Positions 26,444 through 38,771 of a stretch of DNA of 64,000 nucleotides are shown here, piece after piece. The notes under the pieces are model-generated. The model ran no database searches. It had not been told where the DNA came from and saw only the letters and a list, made by a program, of their open reading frames with translations. Numbering within the stretch: position 1 is the stretch's first letter; every line of letters begins with the position of its first letter. The stretch comes from Liolophura sinensis. Lineage: Eukaryota; Mollusca; Polyplacophora; Chitonida; Chitonidae. The stretch lies in NCBI RefSeq assembly GCF_032854445.1, contig NC_088301.1, positions 7,364,044 through 7,428,043 on the forward strand, given 5' to 3'. Made by a program: the position numbers and the translations under genes.

Positions 26444-29080
26444 AAAATAAAACAACCCATGGTCCTGAAAGTAATTAACCTTTCTTCTGTGATTTTGACC
26501 CAAGATGAAATTGATGTATTAAAATTAGGACTTGACTTCACTCCAACGCCACCAGCTAACATTGAAGATCTACAGAAAGATATACGTGAGTTTACCAGAC
26601 AACTAAGAATGAGTGAATTGATGCATGGCCATATTCACGATAACATGAGTGACGAATCTCTGGCTAAAAACCCATCTACTTTGAGGCCATGCACCAGTGA
26701 TGACGGTAACCTGGAAACATTTTTAGATAATTTGCAAAAGATTCCCCTCAAATCTACATCAAATGCCAGGTCAAATTTATCATCTGCACAGAAGTCAGCT
26801 CTGGATAATCTTGGATCATATCCTAATATTATTATAAAAGAAGCAGACAAAGGTAAAGCTGTTCCTTGTTATAGACAAGTCACATTATAAAGCAAAACTT
26901 ATGGAAAAGCTTGTGGACAGAGATATTTATATGGAAGTAGGTAGCAACCCAGATAGTGAAATAGTCAGTGACCTTCGGAATTGATATGTAAACATGAACA
27001 AGACCTTACTAAAAACGCGAGAATCTAACCAAATCTGAATCAGCAATTTCTATGGTCTTCCTAGAGTACATAAATCAAAACAGATTACAATCGCTATTGA
27101 AGACCAGAAATCAGAGTTCATTACATTGCACTGTCCTTCTGATTTGAAATTCAGACCAATTATAGCTGGCCCTTGCTCTCCTACACAAAGGCTTAGCCAT
27201 ACAGTTGACCTTTTACTTAGGCCATTTATTGCTCATGTAAACAATAACGTCAGAGATGATATCAACTTCCTAAATAAGTTACCGCAGGATGTAGACCAAG
27301 ATGTTGAAATGGCCACTTTTGATGTGATCAGTTTATATAGCAACATTCAGCACGAACTACGAATAGAAGCAATACAATATTGGTTAAATCAACATCCCGA
27401 ATCACTGGACAAACGCTTCAAAAACAAATTTCAAACAGATTGTATAAAGTTTATCTTAAACAAGGACTCCTTCTGTTTTAACGATTGTCGTTATGTACAA
27501 ATTCTTGGGACAGCAATGGGAACAAAGATGGCCCCGGTTTATGCAACATTAGTAATAGGCTATTTAGAAAAATCTCTTTACAAAAAAATAGAAACCATGT
27601 TTGGACATGATTTTGCAACAGAATTTAAAAGCCATTAGAAAAGATATCTGGATAATTGTTTTATTTTCTGGCCAAAGGCAGCCGGGACGATTGATCTTCT
27701 CTTTGACAGCCTCAATAACCTTCATCCCCAAATATCCTTCACAATGGAAGTAAATTCTAAGTCAATACCCTTTTTAGACATACTTGTCTTGAAGGAGGGG
27801 ACTTCTATATCAACTGATATTTATCAAAAACCCACAGACAAAAAACTCTATCTTCATTTTAGTTCAAATCATGCGTGTCATACTCGGGAAAATATCCCAT
27901 ATTCCCTTGCCAGGAGAATCTGTAAAATAGTAAACCAAAAATGAAAACAAAATCAGAGATTTATAGAACTTACATCATGTCTATGCAATAGGGGTTATCT
28001 GGACGGATTAAATGACAAAGGAATTAGGACCGCTCAGAGTCATTCATTGACTAAACTGAGGGAGCCCTCACAGAAAAAACCTGACAAGATGGTAATTCCA
28101 TTTGTTTCAACACATAACCCCAATAATAACAACATCTTCCCGATCACTGAGAAAACCTTACCAATTCTAAAAAACAGTGACAGGATGAAAGATATTCTAG
28201 CCCAATCTAATGTCATTAAACAGGCTCCAAGCCTCAAGAAAATGTTAACTCGCACTCACTTTTCAGAAAAATCCATGACTCCATCGGTTTCTAAATGCAA
28301 TAAACCTACATGTGGAACATACATACACATGTTAGAAGGATCAAGCTTTCAATCTGAGAGAGAAAATTTTTTGTTTAATGTAAAATTTGACATGTGCTGC
28401 ACTGTAAAAAATGCTGTATATGCACTTGTTTGCATAGGGTGTGGCAAACATTATATTGGCCAGACCTCAGATCTCCGCTTCAGATTGACAACATATCAAC
28501 AACGAAGAATATTGTCATCTTCCAGTCAGTAAGCGTATACACTCATGCACACTGTCATTGACACTTTCGTTTAAAGTCTTTCCATAAATCAATGGTAGTC
28601 ATCAGATCTAATATCGTGTCTCATAACATGATGATGTACCACATGTTTGTATAATTTATGTTGATTAATTTTGTCAAACCAGTTCATTTTCATCACTCAC
28701 TGTATATATCATACATTGTATATGTACAAATATGATGTCACAGATTATCCACAGGGTCTTCCGTTCGATCCTAATAAAGACGCATCGTCACTAGTCGCCC
28801 TTCTGATAGACACTCTTAGATACTGATTTTTCTATTGTTCGCTACTTAACAGCTTTATACATGTATGACCTTGTTCCCAGCAACAATTTATCCATGTATT
28901 ATGCCATGTAACTAACCCACTGCCTGTTTTGACATTTACGTAACATGTTCCTTAGTTACTGGTAACACATATCCTGTATAAAGACCTCTGTGGACATTCA
29001 TATTCATATTCCTTGAAAATAACATGAAGTTTGACACTGCAGTTGGAATATAACAGAATGTAGAAAGTTGAGAAGGCATT
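26444..29080 (+). mobile_element. Penelope-like retroelement copy, degenerate
   Basis: This is the body of the element that contains the broken RT/GIY-YIG ORF plus about 500 bases of 3' non-coding DNA. Its left boundary is set by a TA-flanked inverted-repeat element directly abutting it. The right end is tentatively placed at a 'ctgcagttggaatataaca' block at about 29036-29075, because versions of that block occur upstream in inverted and direct orientation (25617-25830). No target-site duplication could be assigned. Confidence 0.7.
26456..28590 (+). pseudogene. Broken Penelope-like element ORF: reverse transcriptase plus GIY-YIG endonuclease
   Basis: Decayed Penelope-like element (PLE) protein. 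An N-terminal part ending in an Ile-Ile-Lys-Glu-Ala-Asp-Lys-Gly-Lys motif (about 26456-26866) is followed by a frame change and a short stretch with a stop near 26983. Another frame runs from about 27033, with Phe-Tyr-Gly-Leu-Pro-Arg-Val-His-Lys, Leu-Lys-Phe-Arg-Pro-Ile and Gly-Thr-Ala-Met-Gly-Thr blocks of the RT fingers and palm. The catalytic block reads Tyr-Leu-Asp-Asn, so the second catalytic Asp is Asn. In-frame stops fall at 27636 (TAG, just before that block) and 27942 (TGA). Downstream, Tyr-Ala-Leu-Val-Cys-Ile-Gly-Cys-Gly-Lys-His-Tyr-Ile-Gly-Gln-Thr marks the GIY-YIG domain (about 28420-28500). A further frame shift near 28510 puts the conserved His-Leu-Pro-Val-Ser-Lys-Arg-Ile-His tail in another frame. 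The copy cannot be autonomous. Confidence 0.88.
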
Positions 29081-29591
29081 TTATTTTTTTTTTTTCCCTA
29101 TGTCAATTCTCCTCACAGGGGATCTTTCTCTATTTCTTCAAATATATATCTATGCCTTCCACCAATATAAATAATAATGCATACTGAATAGGATTCAGAA
29201 TTTGCAACAAATCAATAAATTTCATATTCATAATACCAAGTTATTACTTAAATACGACACACCTGTCTCATTCTATGATATGCATTCTATGAAATTTCAC
29301 CTACAACAGGCCACCATTGTAAAACATTCTCCAGGCAGGGCAGAAAACTGAGTCAAGACGTTCTTGACTATTCTGAAGAGGTTAGGAGGAGGTCTGGAGT
29401 GACATCAAGAACAATACCCTGTAATTTGTGACACTGCACAACCAATAGGCCCTGTCAGAGTACTCAATCTGCATTCTGCACATTCAGGGCCTCAGTAGCA
29501 GCCTAATAATAAAGTTAACAAACCATTCATTATAACAGCATGCTTTAAATTCTCAAACATGCTAGCTATATATATATATATATATATATAT

Positions 29592-30160
29592 ATGCTGTGG
29601 TACACAGTGGAATTGCAAGTACAACATTCTCACTGGACTATAAATAAATGCCTTGAACAAAGTAGATGGTATATATGTATGCTGTGATATAGAATACATG
29701 ATTCTCAATGTACTATAATTTAAGTACTGTCAACAAACTAGATTATCTATATGCTGTGATATATCCACTGGAACTGTAAGTACACGATTCTCACTGAGAC
29801 TATAAGTGGCATGAAGAAGGTACACTGACCATGAATAGGCTGTCATATATGCAATGGAATTTTAAGTAAAAGGTTCTTTTTGCACTACGACTAGTGCCTT
29901 GAACAAGCTACCTTGATCATATACTGCTGTCATATATTCTTTTTACACTATGACTAATGCCTTTAACAAGCTACTTTGATCATATATTGCTGTCATATAT
30001 TCTTTTTGCACAATGACTAGTGCCTTTAACAAGCTACTTTGACCATATATTCTTTTTGCACTATGACTAGTGCCTTTAACAAGCTACTTTGACCATATTT
30101 TGACTGTCATATATTCTTTTTGCACTATGACTAATGCCTTTAACAAGCTACTTTGCTAGA
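29592..30160 (+). repeat. Decaying tandem array with shrinking unit (about 90 to 50-64 bp)
   Basis: The left part has four diverged units of about 90 bases starting 'atgctgtgatat' and containing 'cttgaacaa'. From about 29873 the units become 'tctttttgcactatgactag' plus 'tgcctttaacaagctacttt', 50-64 bases apart, with low divergence. Confidence 0.75.
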
Positions 30161-31501
30161 AGTGTAAAGATACAATGGTGCATCACCAATATTAATTTCT
30201 TTAAACTGGAATATGCGTAGCGTTTACATCGGAGGCTTTGTATCGCAATACCTTACACAAGGGAGACAACTGTAGCAAAACCATTCAGTCTTGACACAAG
30301 TCACTCCCCTTTGCTGGCTGACACAAGTCCTTTTTCCATTTAATTTTGTTTCTTTCTGCTTAAAATTTTCTCCCAATGAATTTAAACTTGATATATATAA
30401 TGTGTTAGTGACAATGTCCTTCATGCAGCAAAAAAAAAAAAAATCAAAGCCACACTTTAAACTATACTGGTGATGTATACATGTTAGTATGTTTCCATAA
30501 TGTTCCAAAAGGGTATCATTCTAAACTTTGTAACTTTGCTTTGTTTTGATCTCATAAAATTAGAGGTCACATAATTGATGATTCTGACTAGATACAATTA
30601 ACCATGACATAACTGTAACATCACTGTGCAGGCTGATATGTACTGATAGCATATCAACAGATTTCAGGCAATGCTCAAGCATACAGACAGTGCATGGAAA
30701 TTAAAGCATAGCAGACAAACAAGCGGATGGACAGACAGACAGCCCAAATTTTATATCCCTTAATTTTGCTGAAATGTTTTTGCTGGGATAAAAAAAGAAA
30801 AGAACTTACCTTTATACCACATATATGTGAAGCAATACTACTAAGTTCGACCAAGCCAAATTCTCTTCAGCAAATTTCTGTAAAAGAAAAACGATCATGG
30901 GTTACACACTATGATAATACTGTCTATTTTTACCACAATGACAGCGTAACTTGCCAAACATGTACATAATTATAGTTAATCTATAACAAGCTGTCACAGT
31001 GACACAAAAAAATGTAGCTACCACAAGTATGAATAACACATTGTTCACCTAACGAGGGGCAAAAGTAACAGTGGAGTATTGTATAAAATATTTTCGCAGA
31101 CAAGTCCATAAACCTTTAAATTATTTATTACAATTATGTTTCAACTGTTTAACATTTTTTTTTCTTTTTTGGTGTTGCTTTTTGTTGTTTATTAAATTTA
31201 AATATATATACACTCAATTGTTTAATAGTTTTGAACTCCTCTACACTATATTCAACTGGTGTTTTATAATAATGTAGATCAATTTATATATTCAGTACTT
31301 ATTTCACTGATGTTAAACCTTCACCATTAGAAACTTTTCACTTTTCACAAGAGCAATAATGTTTATGAAGAAAAGAACCGCTGCATGCTTGCAAGCTTAG
31401 AAAACTTCACACCTGAAAGCTGCAGTAAATTTCTGCAAGTTATAGATTTCCCTACTCATTATAGTTTCTTTGAATTAAGTCTTCAAACATGAAAACACCC
31501 A

Positions 31502-31766
31502 GGGGCCTCCGTGGCTCAGTTGGTTAGCGTGCTAGCGCAGCGTAATGACCCAGGAGCCTCTCACCAATGCAGTCGCTGTGAGTTCAAGTCCAGCTCATGC
31601 TGGCTTCCTCTCCGGACGTACATGGGAAGGCCTGCCAGCAACCTGCGGATGATTGTGGGTTTCCCCCGGGCTCTGCTCGGTTTCCATCCACCATAATGCT
31701 GGCCGCCGTCATATAAGTGAAATATTCTTGAGTACGGCGTAAAACACCAATCAAATAAATAAATAA
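31502..31766 (+). mobile_element. Full-length tRNA-derived SINE, copy with perfect TSD
   Basis: It starts 'ggggcctccgtggctcag' with a pol III A box (tggctcagttgg, 31512-31523) and a B box (gttcaagtc, 31582-31590). The body is the shared SINE region and the tail is (aaat)n. A 13-base target-site duplication (ATGAAAACACCCA) flanks it at 31489-31501 and 31767-31779. The spacing between boxes is longer than in a tRNA, so this is a SINE and not a tRNA gene. It may belong to a broadly distributed metazoan SINE superfamily (inference from memory). Confidence 0.9.
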
Positions 31767-32215
31767 ATGAAAACACCCATGATTTAGTGATTACCGCAGT
31801 TTAACAGGGAAGAGATTTTTATGGATGTACAACCTGTACTTTTTTTAAGACCACGATTTGATGATAATAATTAAAGAGCTTGTCAAGTATAGTTCATTTA
31901 GCTGTACATTTATACTAGAGTCAATTTTTTCAAAGGATGGACATTCTATTTGACTTTTAAAGTTTAACTGTTATCAAGTCACACATTTTGCTTGACTTAT
32001 TCAAACAACTTATACTGCAGCTTTGATAAGGCTTTTGTGAAGTTTGATAAATTTCCTATTAGAAAAAAGTTAAGTATTGGCATCAAAAATATCCTTTTCA
32101 GGCCTTTAATTAATGTGCATTTCAAAGCGGATTTACATGTGCAGGTTAAATACAGTACATCGGACTATTTGTACTTAATAAGCCTGTCATCCATAATAAA
32201 TCTTCTTATTTTTAG

Positions 32216-32486
32216 GGGGCCTCCGTGGCTCAGTCGGTAAGCGCCCTAGCGCAGCGTAATGACCCAGAAGCCTCTCACCAATGCGGTCGCTGTGAGTTCA
32301 AGTCCAGCTCATGCTGGCTTCCTCTCCGGCCGTACATGGGAAGGTCTGCCAGCAACCTGTGGATGATCGTGGGTTTCCCCCGGGCTGTGCCCGGTTTCCA
32401 CCCACCATAATGCTGGCCGCCGTCGTATAAGTGAAATATTCTTGATTACGGCGTAAATCACCAATCAAATAAATAAATCAAATAAA
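32216..32486 (+). mobile_element. Full-length tRNA-derived SINE, second copy
   Basis: Same family and orientation as the copy about 450 bases upstream, with the same A- and B-box head and an aaat-type tail. It is flanked by the 12-base duplication TCTTATTTTTAG at 32204-32215 and 32487-32498. Sequence differences from the first copy are few, so both insertions look young. Confidence 0.9.
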
Positions 32487-32871
32487 TCTTATTTTTAGAA
32501 CAGGTATTAGTAGTGCTGAAAGTGCAGTTTTTGGAAAAGTAAAGATATGAATATGTTGCTCATTGTATGGACTAACCATGTGAGAAAAAAAGGAACTATT
32601 CCTGCTACAGTTACATGGATATAGCCTAAAAAGAGTAGACCAGGTGTCCCAAACACTATATGAATCAGGGTAGGCATGAAAAGCTCATGAAGTCCAAACA
32701 TGTGAACATATACCTCATACAAATGGATAAAATATCAGACCAAGTGAAGGTAAAAACACTGAACCGTCACCATGTAAAGGGAGCCTACCCATGGTTTCCG
32801 TTTCTATTCCTAGCATATAGGCCAATCATGCGTAACTACACAATCACGTACGGTCCAAATTATATCTATGT

Positions 32872-33090
32872 ATGCATGCTTGAGGTTTTACATTGTACTT
32901 AACAATTTTTCAGTCATATGACGACGAGGAGTCATTAGGTCTATGTAGGGGACTACATATATTGTGTCTCCATATGGCAAGGTGAGGCCATGCCACGAAA
33001 GTGCTGCCGTTGTCACTGAGGTATCATGCCAAAGACACCAGATATGACACCAGACCCGGTCACATTATACTGACACCAACCAGTACTGCT
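32872..33090 (+). mobile_element. Second dispersed SINE-like element, longest copy
   Basis: Head 'gaggttttacattgtactta' and 'tttttcagtcatatgacgac', then a body with 'cggtcacattatactgacac' near the 3' side. This is the copy that shows the most of the element here. I cannot see a reading frame in it, so a non-coding, SINE-like nature is inferred. Confidence 0.6.
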
Positions 33091-33560
33091 TCACAGTCAT
33101 CAGTTTTCATCATATATCAACATTATATAAATGGTCATGCACCTTTGGAAATATGACTGTCATGAAGACAGCCATCTCTTCTTTATTCTGCAACTTCTTG
33201 TAAGTTTATTACATTATTTTTGATTGTGATGTTATTTCATGACACTGTAGTGAGAAGTTTGATGGTTATTACTTCCAAGGTAGCTTGAATTTGTTTAATA
33301 GTTAATATCGTTCATCATCTGTTAACCTGTGTTAAGTTGTCGGTGTTGTACTTTATGAGAAGTGATGAATATTTTTCAAAAATTTGTTAATTTTGGAGAT
33401 ATTGTTGACTGCTACATTTAAAAAGCTAAGTGGAAGGTTTAAGGTTATCAAATAACCCACTCGCTCAACAACAGGGGAGCTGTAAGGACTAGGGTTATAT
33501 TCACGTTTTGATTTCTGCGTGCATTATGACGCAGCTGACAACTGCCGTAATATTATATAT

Positions 33561-33712
33561 TTTTTTTTTTTTTTGATTGGTGTTTTACGCCGTACTCAAG
33601 AATATTTCACTTATACGACGGCGGCCAGCATTATGGTGGGTGGAAACCGGGCACAGCCCAGGGGAAACCCACGACCATCCGCAGGTTGCTGGCAGACCTT
33701 CCCACTTACGGC
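33561..33712 (-). mobile_element. 5'-truncated tRNA-derived SINE
   Basis: Poly(A)-tailed 3' half of the same SINE on the minus strand, lacking the tRNA-like head. The flanks share 'gtaatat' at both ends (about 33547-33553 and 33714-33720), a likely short duplication. It is very similar to the full-length copies, so it is recent. Confidence 0.85.
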
Positions 33713-34180
33713 TGTAATATAAGAGCCTCTTTGTAACACATTTTTGGAGGTAAATTCGAGGCATTAGGCATCTGTTGCCTTAAAATAAACTTTGAAAACG
33801 GGGGAGCAGTTATATGGGAAATATTTGGAAGGATAGCAGAGTTAAAAATCTCACTAGGATTTAGCTATTGCTGTCAGAGCCACGTTCCTGTCATACAGGA
33901 CGACAACATATGGGTGCGTGTGCCTGAGGATAGACCAATTAGATGGGAATTATTTTAGTGTCAGCCAATCAAATTTCTCTCTGTTCGGTTCGGAAGGTAC
34001 AAAAGAGGCTGACAGCATTCATTCTGGTGGATGGTTGCCCGAAGCGTTGGTAAAGAGCAAGCCGATCCAAAACTCTGACAACCAACGGGAGGTAAAACTC
34101 CATAAGACCCAGCAAGCCTAGCAGTCTCAGAACTGAGAATCCCTCGCTCACTGGAAACAGATGACCATTCAGCTTGGCGT

Positions 34181-34480
34181 TTCATTAAACTAGTCCTGGG
34201 GAGCATCCAGTTTTTAGGGAACATTTCTGAGAGTATTCAGTTTTCCTTTGGAGAATTATACCACTGTGACTGGCTTGTAGTAAGCCTGCGGACTCAAATC
34301 ATTCTGATAGTGAAGACAATTGGTGTTTTGCTAAACTAGTCCTGGGGCTGATCCAGTGTTCAGACAATACCTCCACTCTGAATTCACAACTGGATTATGG
34401 TTAGCCTGAGGATTCTCAAAGCTAGTGTTAGGGATCATTCAGTTTCTGAGGAATGGTTAGGGGTTAGTTTCTTCACAGTA
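34181..34480 (+). repeat. Two diverged ~145-bp direct repeats
   Basis: 'taaactagtcctgggg' with a following 'atccagt' occurs at about 34187 and 34332, with weaker echoes further right ('gatcattcagtttctgagg'). Confidence 0.5.
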
Positions 34481-36178
34481 ACTTCATTGTAAATTTAATG
34501 CTGGACTGGGGCTAGCGTTCTGGACGGGCATTTGTTGTTAGGCTAGATTCAGTGTACAAGTGACAATCATCAGTTTAGGACTGCATTCTGAGCACGGGCT
34601 ATGAGCACTTCATATGGGATTTGAGGCTACCAACTAAAACACAATAGGGTTTACAGAACTGGACTTTTGCTCATAACTCATACACTGAAAGAGTTGCGAG
34701 CTTTTAATTTATCATTTTAACCAGGGATTCATAGTAATGTATATATGTTGAACTAGGGTGTTGAGTTTCAAGTTTCCAGTTGAAATTATGTATGGACCTT
34801 GCTTCTTAATAGTTTGAATACCCAGAGGATATAACCCACATACAGCGGTGTCTCGAGCTAACGAAAGATCATGAGTAATCGATGAGTGCAATCATACCGC
34901 TCGGATTACAAAAATCAACAAGATCATAGCAGGATTCAGAGAGTCATTCAGTTCTATGACATGTGGTTTCTAGTAGTTTACTACAGCAGGATTTGATTGC
35001 TCCTGGTTTCCCATATACAAGTAATGGCAAACAGGCAACAATATATACATGTATATATAAGAGAATATATATATATATCTATATACGTAATATAATCTCG
35101 CATACCTATATAATTAATAGGCATAAAAAACAGTTACAATGCTCATTTATTCATTGCTTTGTGAGAGAAATAATATCACATACAAATCGATAAAAACCAA
35201 ATCACATACAAATTAAACCAATGTGACCAAAATACTTCTTGAGGATGCAAATGCACCAAAAAAACGGTGTTGAGGAAAATTAGCAGCCATTAGACCATTC
35301 TACATATTTATATCCAATTACAGCTTTGCCACTTGTAAAGTGGTATTTAATTGACATTTTCTTTCGGGCAACTAACAACTATCCCAAAACAAAAAGCATA
35401 TCATAAAACTGGCTGGAGCTAGAAGTGAACGCACGTCCCCTCTGGTCAAGTGTTGCGAGGACTTCAAACGGTATTCTCATTCATTTACTAACACTGCCAG
35501 CTAAAGCAGCAGACTAGCTTGAATCAAGGACTTGATTTATGAGGTATTTTGTACCTGGTTTTAGTGATAGATCTGAACATCCTATAAGTACATACACCGT
35601 ACCCATTCATCTGTGTCATACTTAAATTTTATAGTTATACAAGGATTTCTTATCTTTCCAAATAATACATATCAGCTGGGAAATCGTCAAACTGGGAAAA
35701 TGTCAACCTGTTATTATAACCAAGAATACCCCCAAAAATCATGCTGTTACACACACTTCATTGTAAAGGCACAACATACCTAACCTGTACTTAACCCTAG
35801 TGCTAGGCACATCTATCAACGTGTCTGATTTCAAAGCTAGCAACACATGACTGGGTTATATACACTTACAATACAACGGCCATTTTTATTGATACTTAAA
35901 GAAAAAAGTAAAGGGAAAACCACAAATGCATCAGAATTTCATGAATTCTATCCTCAGGCCACTGTCAAGTCAAGAAGATATAATGTTAGCATTTGATGAT
36001 ATTTGATGATATTTGAAGATATCTACTACATGTCAACAGCCAACAGTATCTGACTCTCGTTTAAAAAACTCGTTTTCTTTCTTTTACCACATCACAATGC
36101 AAAGAGGTGAAAGACAGCTAGACCAAAACTGTCCACTAGATCAGCCAGTTACCCATGGTCAGCAGGGAAGTTGGTTGA

Positions 36179-36235
<57 letters not shown>

Positions 36236-38615
36236 TAGCCACAGAAAAAGTGTCCATATTCAAGTACTAGATGACCAATCCTTTTTGAAGAATAAATATA
36301 TAATATGTTGAAATCATTGCAAGCTGACAGTGAAAACATGAGTAAGACAACAGTGAATATTTGATATTGTACATGACATATACAACCTTGCATAAACTTG
36401 AATGTAACTTAAAGATTAGAGTCCAGATTTTGTTACCAAAATCTACCAAAAACAATAAATTTACCGCCCTAACCTATTTCCAGCCAGAAGCACTGGTACC
36501 AGCTAGCACACTGAAATCTCTGGCCAGACTACAAATTCTGAATTTTCAGACCTTGAATTTTATCTTTGCCCCCCACATTGGCAATACATGTATATACTGA
36601 CTCGTAAGCTATAGCTTTATCAACTATTATTGTGTACATTTGATGTGTTTATCATAAAATTAAATATTTATTTACTATTCTTTCCCTCTGTCCACTTCAC
36701 AATACATATTATTTTATTCTCTGAGGTACTCTCAATTCATGCCAATATGCTATGACAACTGCCTGTTATCAATGGCATTCTGAATAGCTTATGCCTATAG
36801 CTTATTGATATGGACATGTGCAGAGATTTGCTATTTATCAGTTTTCACTTCAGTTAAGCTTCAGATTTTAGCCTAAAGTAACCAAACCTTTTGAGTTCAG
36901 ACGTATTCCTCTAGTAGCTTTCAGCTGTATAATAATGAGAGGAAATAAGGCTGTTTTTGGTGTGTACAAAATCCTTTCATCTTGTACCCTAAATCCATGA
37001 ATTCCTGAGGGTCAAATTGCTCCAAACTTGAAGAAAATAACTATAAAGGGTTCTTCGACAAGCTGTTTTTATCATGGTATGCAGAACAGGAAATCCTTTC
37101 ATGAAAATATTTGATATGCTTGTTGTCACTCTTTTGGATTCTTTAACACTGAACTAAACGTTGAAGCTCTGAAAGCTCGTAAAGCTTGGACTTGTGTGAC
37201 CTAATTCGGCGGAGACTACCGAGTGTTCTTGGAAAAAAAAGCTAAAATACAAATCTGAACACCCATTCAATTTATATACACTCAACAGAAAATTTTTTTT
37301 TAATAGTAGTCTAAAGTAGTTGTTACTATTATTTTTTTACACCCTTTCAGTTTTCTGCTAAATCCAGTGAATTCTCATTGCAGGTTTGCCTAGGTTCAGT
37401 AGAATGTATGACCTTCAGAAGGTCACAAGAATGACAAATCTGAGGTCTGGATATGTCAACTTTAGAAACCATTTTATACTCACCGTAATTCATCTGAGTT
37501 TGATGTGATCACTACAAATATTTGATCAAGTAAGAAATTCAATTTCTAGAAGCATTGTTATGACATTGACTTACACACATAAACCACAGAAGACGGCAAA
37601 GAAACCTTACCTTAAAGTGCATGCAGTCAATGGTGGCTTAAGATATCATGTATTAACACCTTAAAGACAGATGTAAGACCAGTGCTGTTCTGCATGCAAA
37701 ATGGAAACACAAAATGGGAATGCAATGTAATACTTTAAGAACTTTGTCCCACACTAAGCTCCAATTCCTTAAGTCATAATCTGGGTTTTCAAGCCTTAAT
37801 TGAAATAAGAAACCTTGATAAAAATCAGCAGAGTTCTTTAACCTTAAGTTACACAAGAGGTTATTTCATATAATAGGAAAATCTGCCACAATCTCCAGGT
37901 TCTGCCCACAGAAGATACTAAAAAAAGGAAAACCTGGTTAAAAATAACTTTTGAAATCTTATGTTCCTGCAATTTAAATCTCCGGTTTCTGAACCCGGTT
38001 TGTTGTATTAACACAAGACTATAAACAGTACAGGTTCAGCTGACAAACCTGGTGAAACCGATACCTTTACAGACGTCACTGAAGGTGAATGCCTGGGTCA
38101 ACAAACAACTAGAAGTCACTGCTAACATGCAAGTCTGTGAGCTTTGACATAGCATATAAACGTTTTTAGCATACTTAAGCAATTTACACAATTTGCTCAA
38201 ATTTTGAGTATTGTCGAAAAACACTGCATGCTGGATTTAAGCAAAATACTATTGACTTAAGTAATTTGTTGAACTTAAGAAGCTTTGTGAAGCCAGGACC
38301 TAGCTAGTGCATTAGTTAAAGCTTATAATTCACAGCAGATTATGAAACTGCTTGGACTTGTGCAAGACAAGACCTCAGAGTACCTCTCAGCAAATACATA
38401 GCAGAAAATACAGGATTTTAATAAAAACATAGGAGAAATACAGGAATTATTTCTCAAAAATATAGGAAAATCCAGACATAAACCTGAGACCAATGACATA
38501 TTATTTATTTCATTGTTATATTATTTATTCCATACTGAAGAATTTTTCCCTTAGTGGGTATACAATGGTGGTCAGTTTCATGGGTGATTGAAACTGGTAA
38601 ATCACAGAACTTTGG
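34481..38615. other. Non-coding stretch
   Basis: AT-rich unique DNA with microsatellites (35065, 36190). No exon, RNA or intact mobile element recognised. Confidence 0.5.
36190..36238 (+). repeat. (TA)n microsatellite with one TG interruption
   Basis: Nearly 50 bases of TA. Similar runs lie at 25582-25611, 25843-25870, 29570-29592 and 35065-35085. Confidence 0.9.
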
Positions 38616-38771
38616 CAAGTTTGTACATTATGTGACGTTGTCAAGTTTGTACATTATGTGACGTTGACAAGTTTGTACATTATGTGACATTGACAAGTTT
38701 GCACATTATGGGACGTTGACGAGTTTGTACATTATGTGACGTTGATGAGTTTGTACATTATGTGATGTTGA
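38616..38771 (+). repeat. 26-bp tandem repeat, 6 units
   Basis: 'caagtttgtacattatgtga' plus 'cgttga' repeated every 26 bases with few changes. Confidence 0.9.

Noticed and set aside
31502-31590. tRNA gene on the plus strand
   Set aside because: A and B boxes are present but spaced too far apart, no full cloverleaf is evident, and the segment is the head of a SINE with target duplications.
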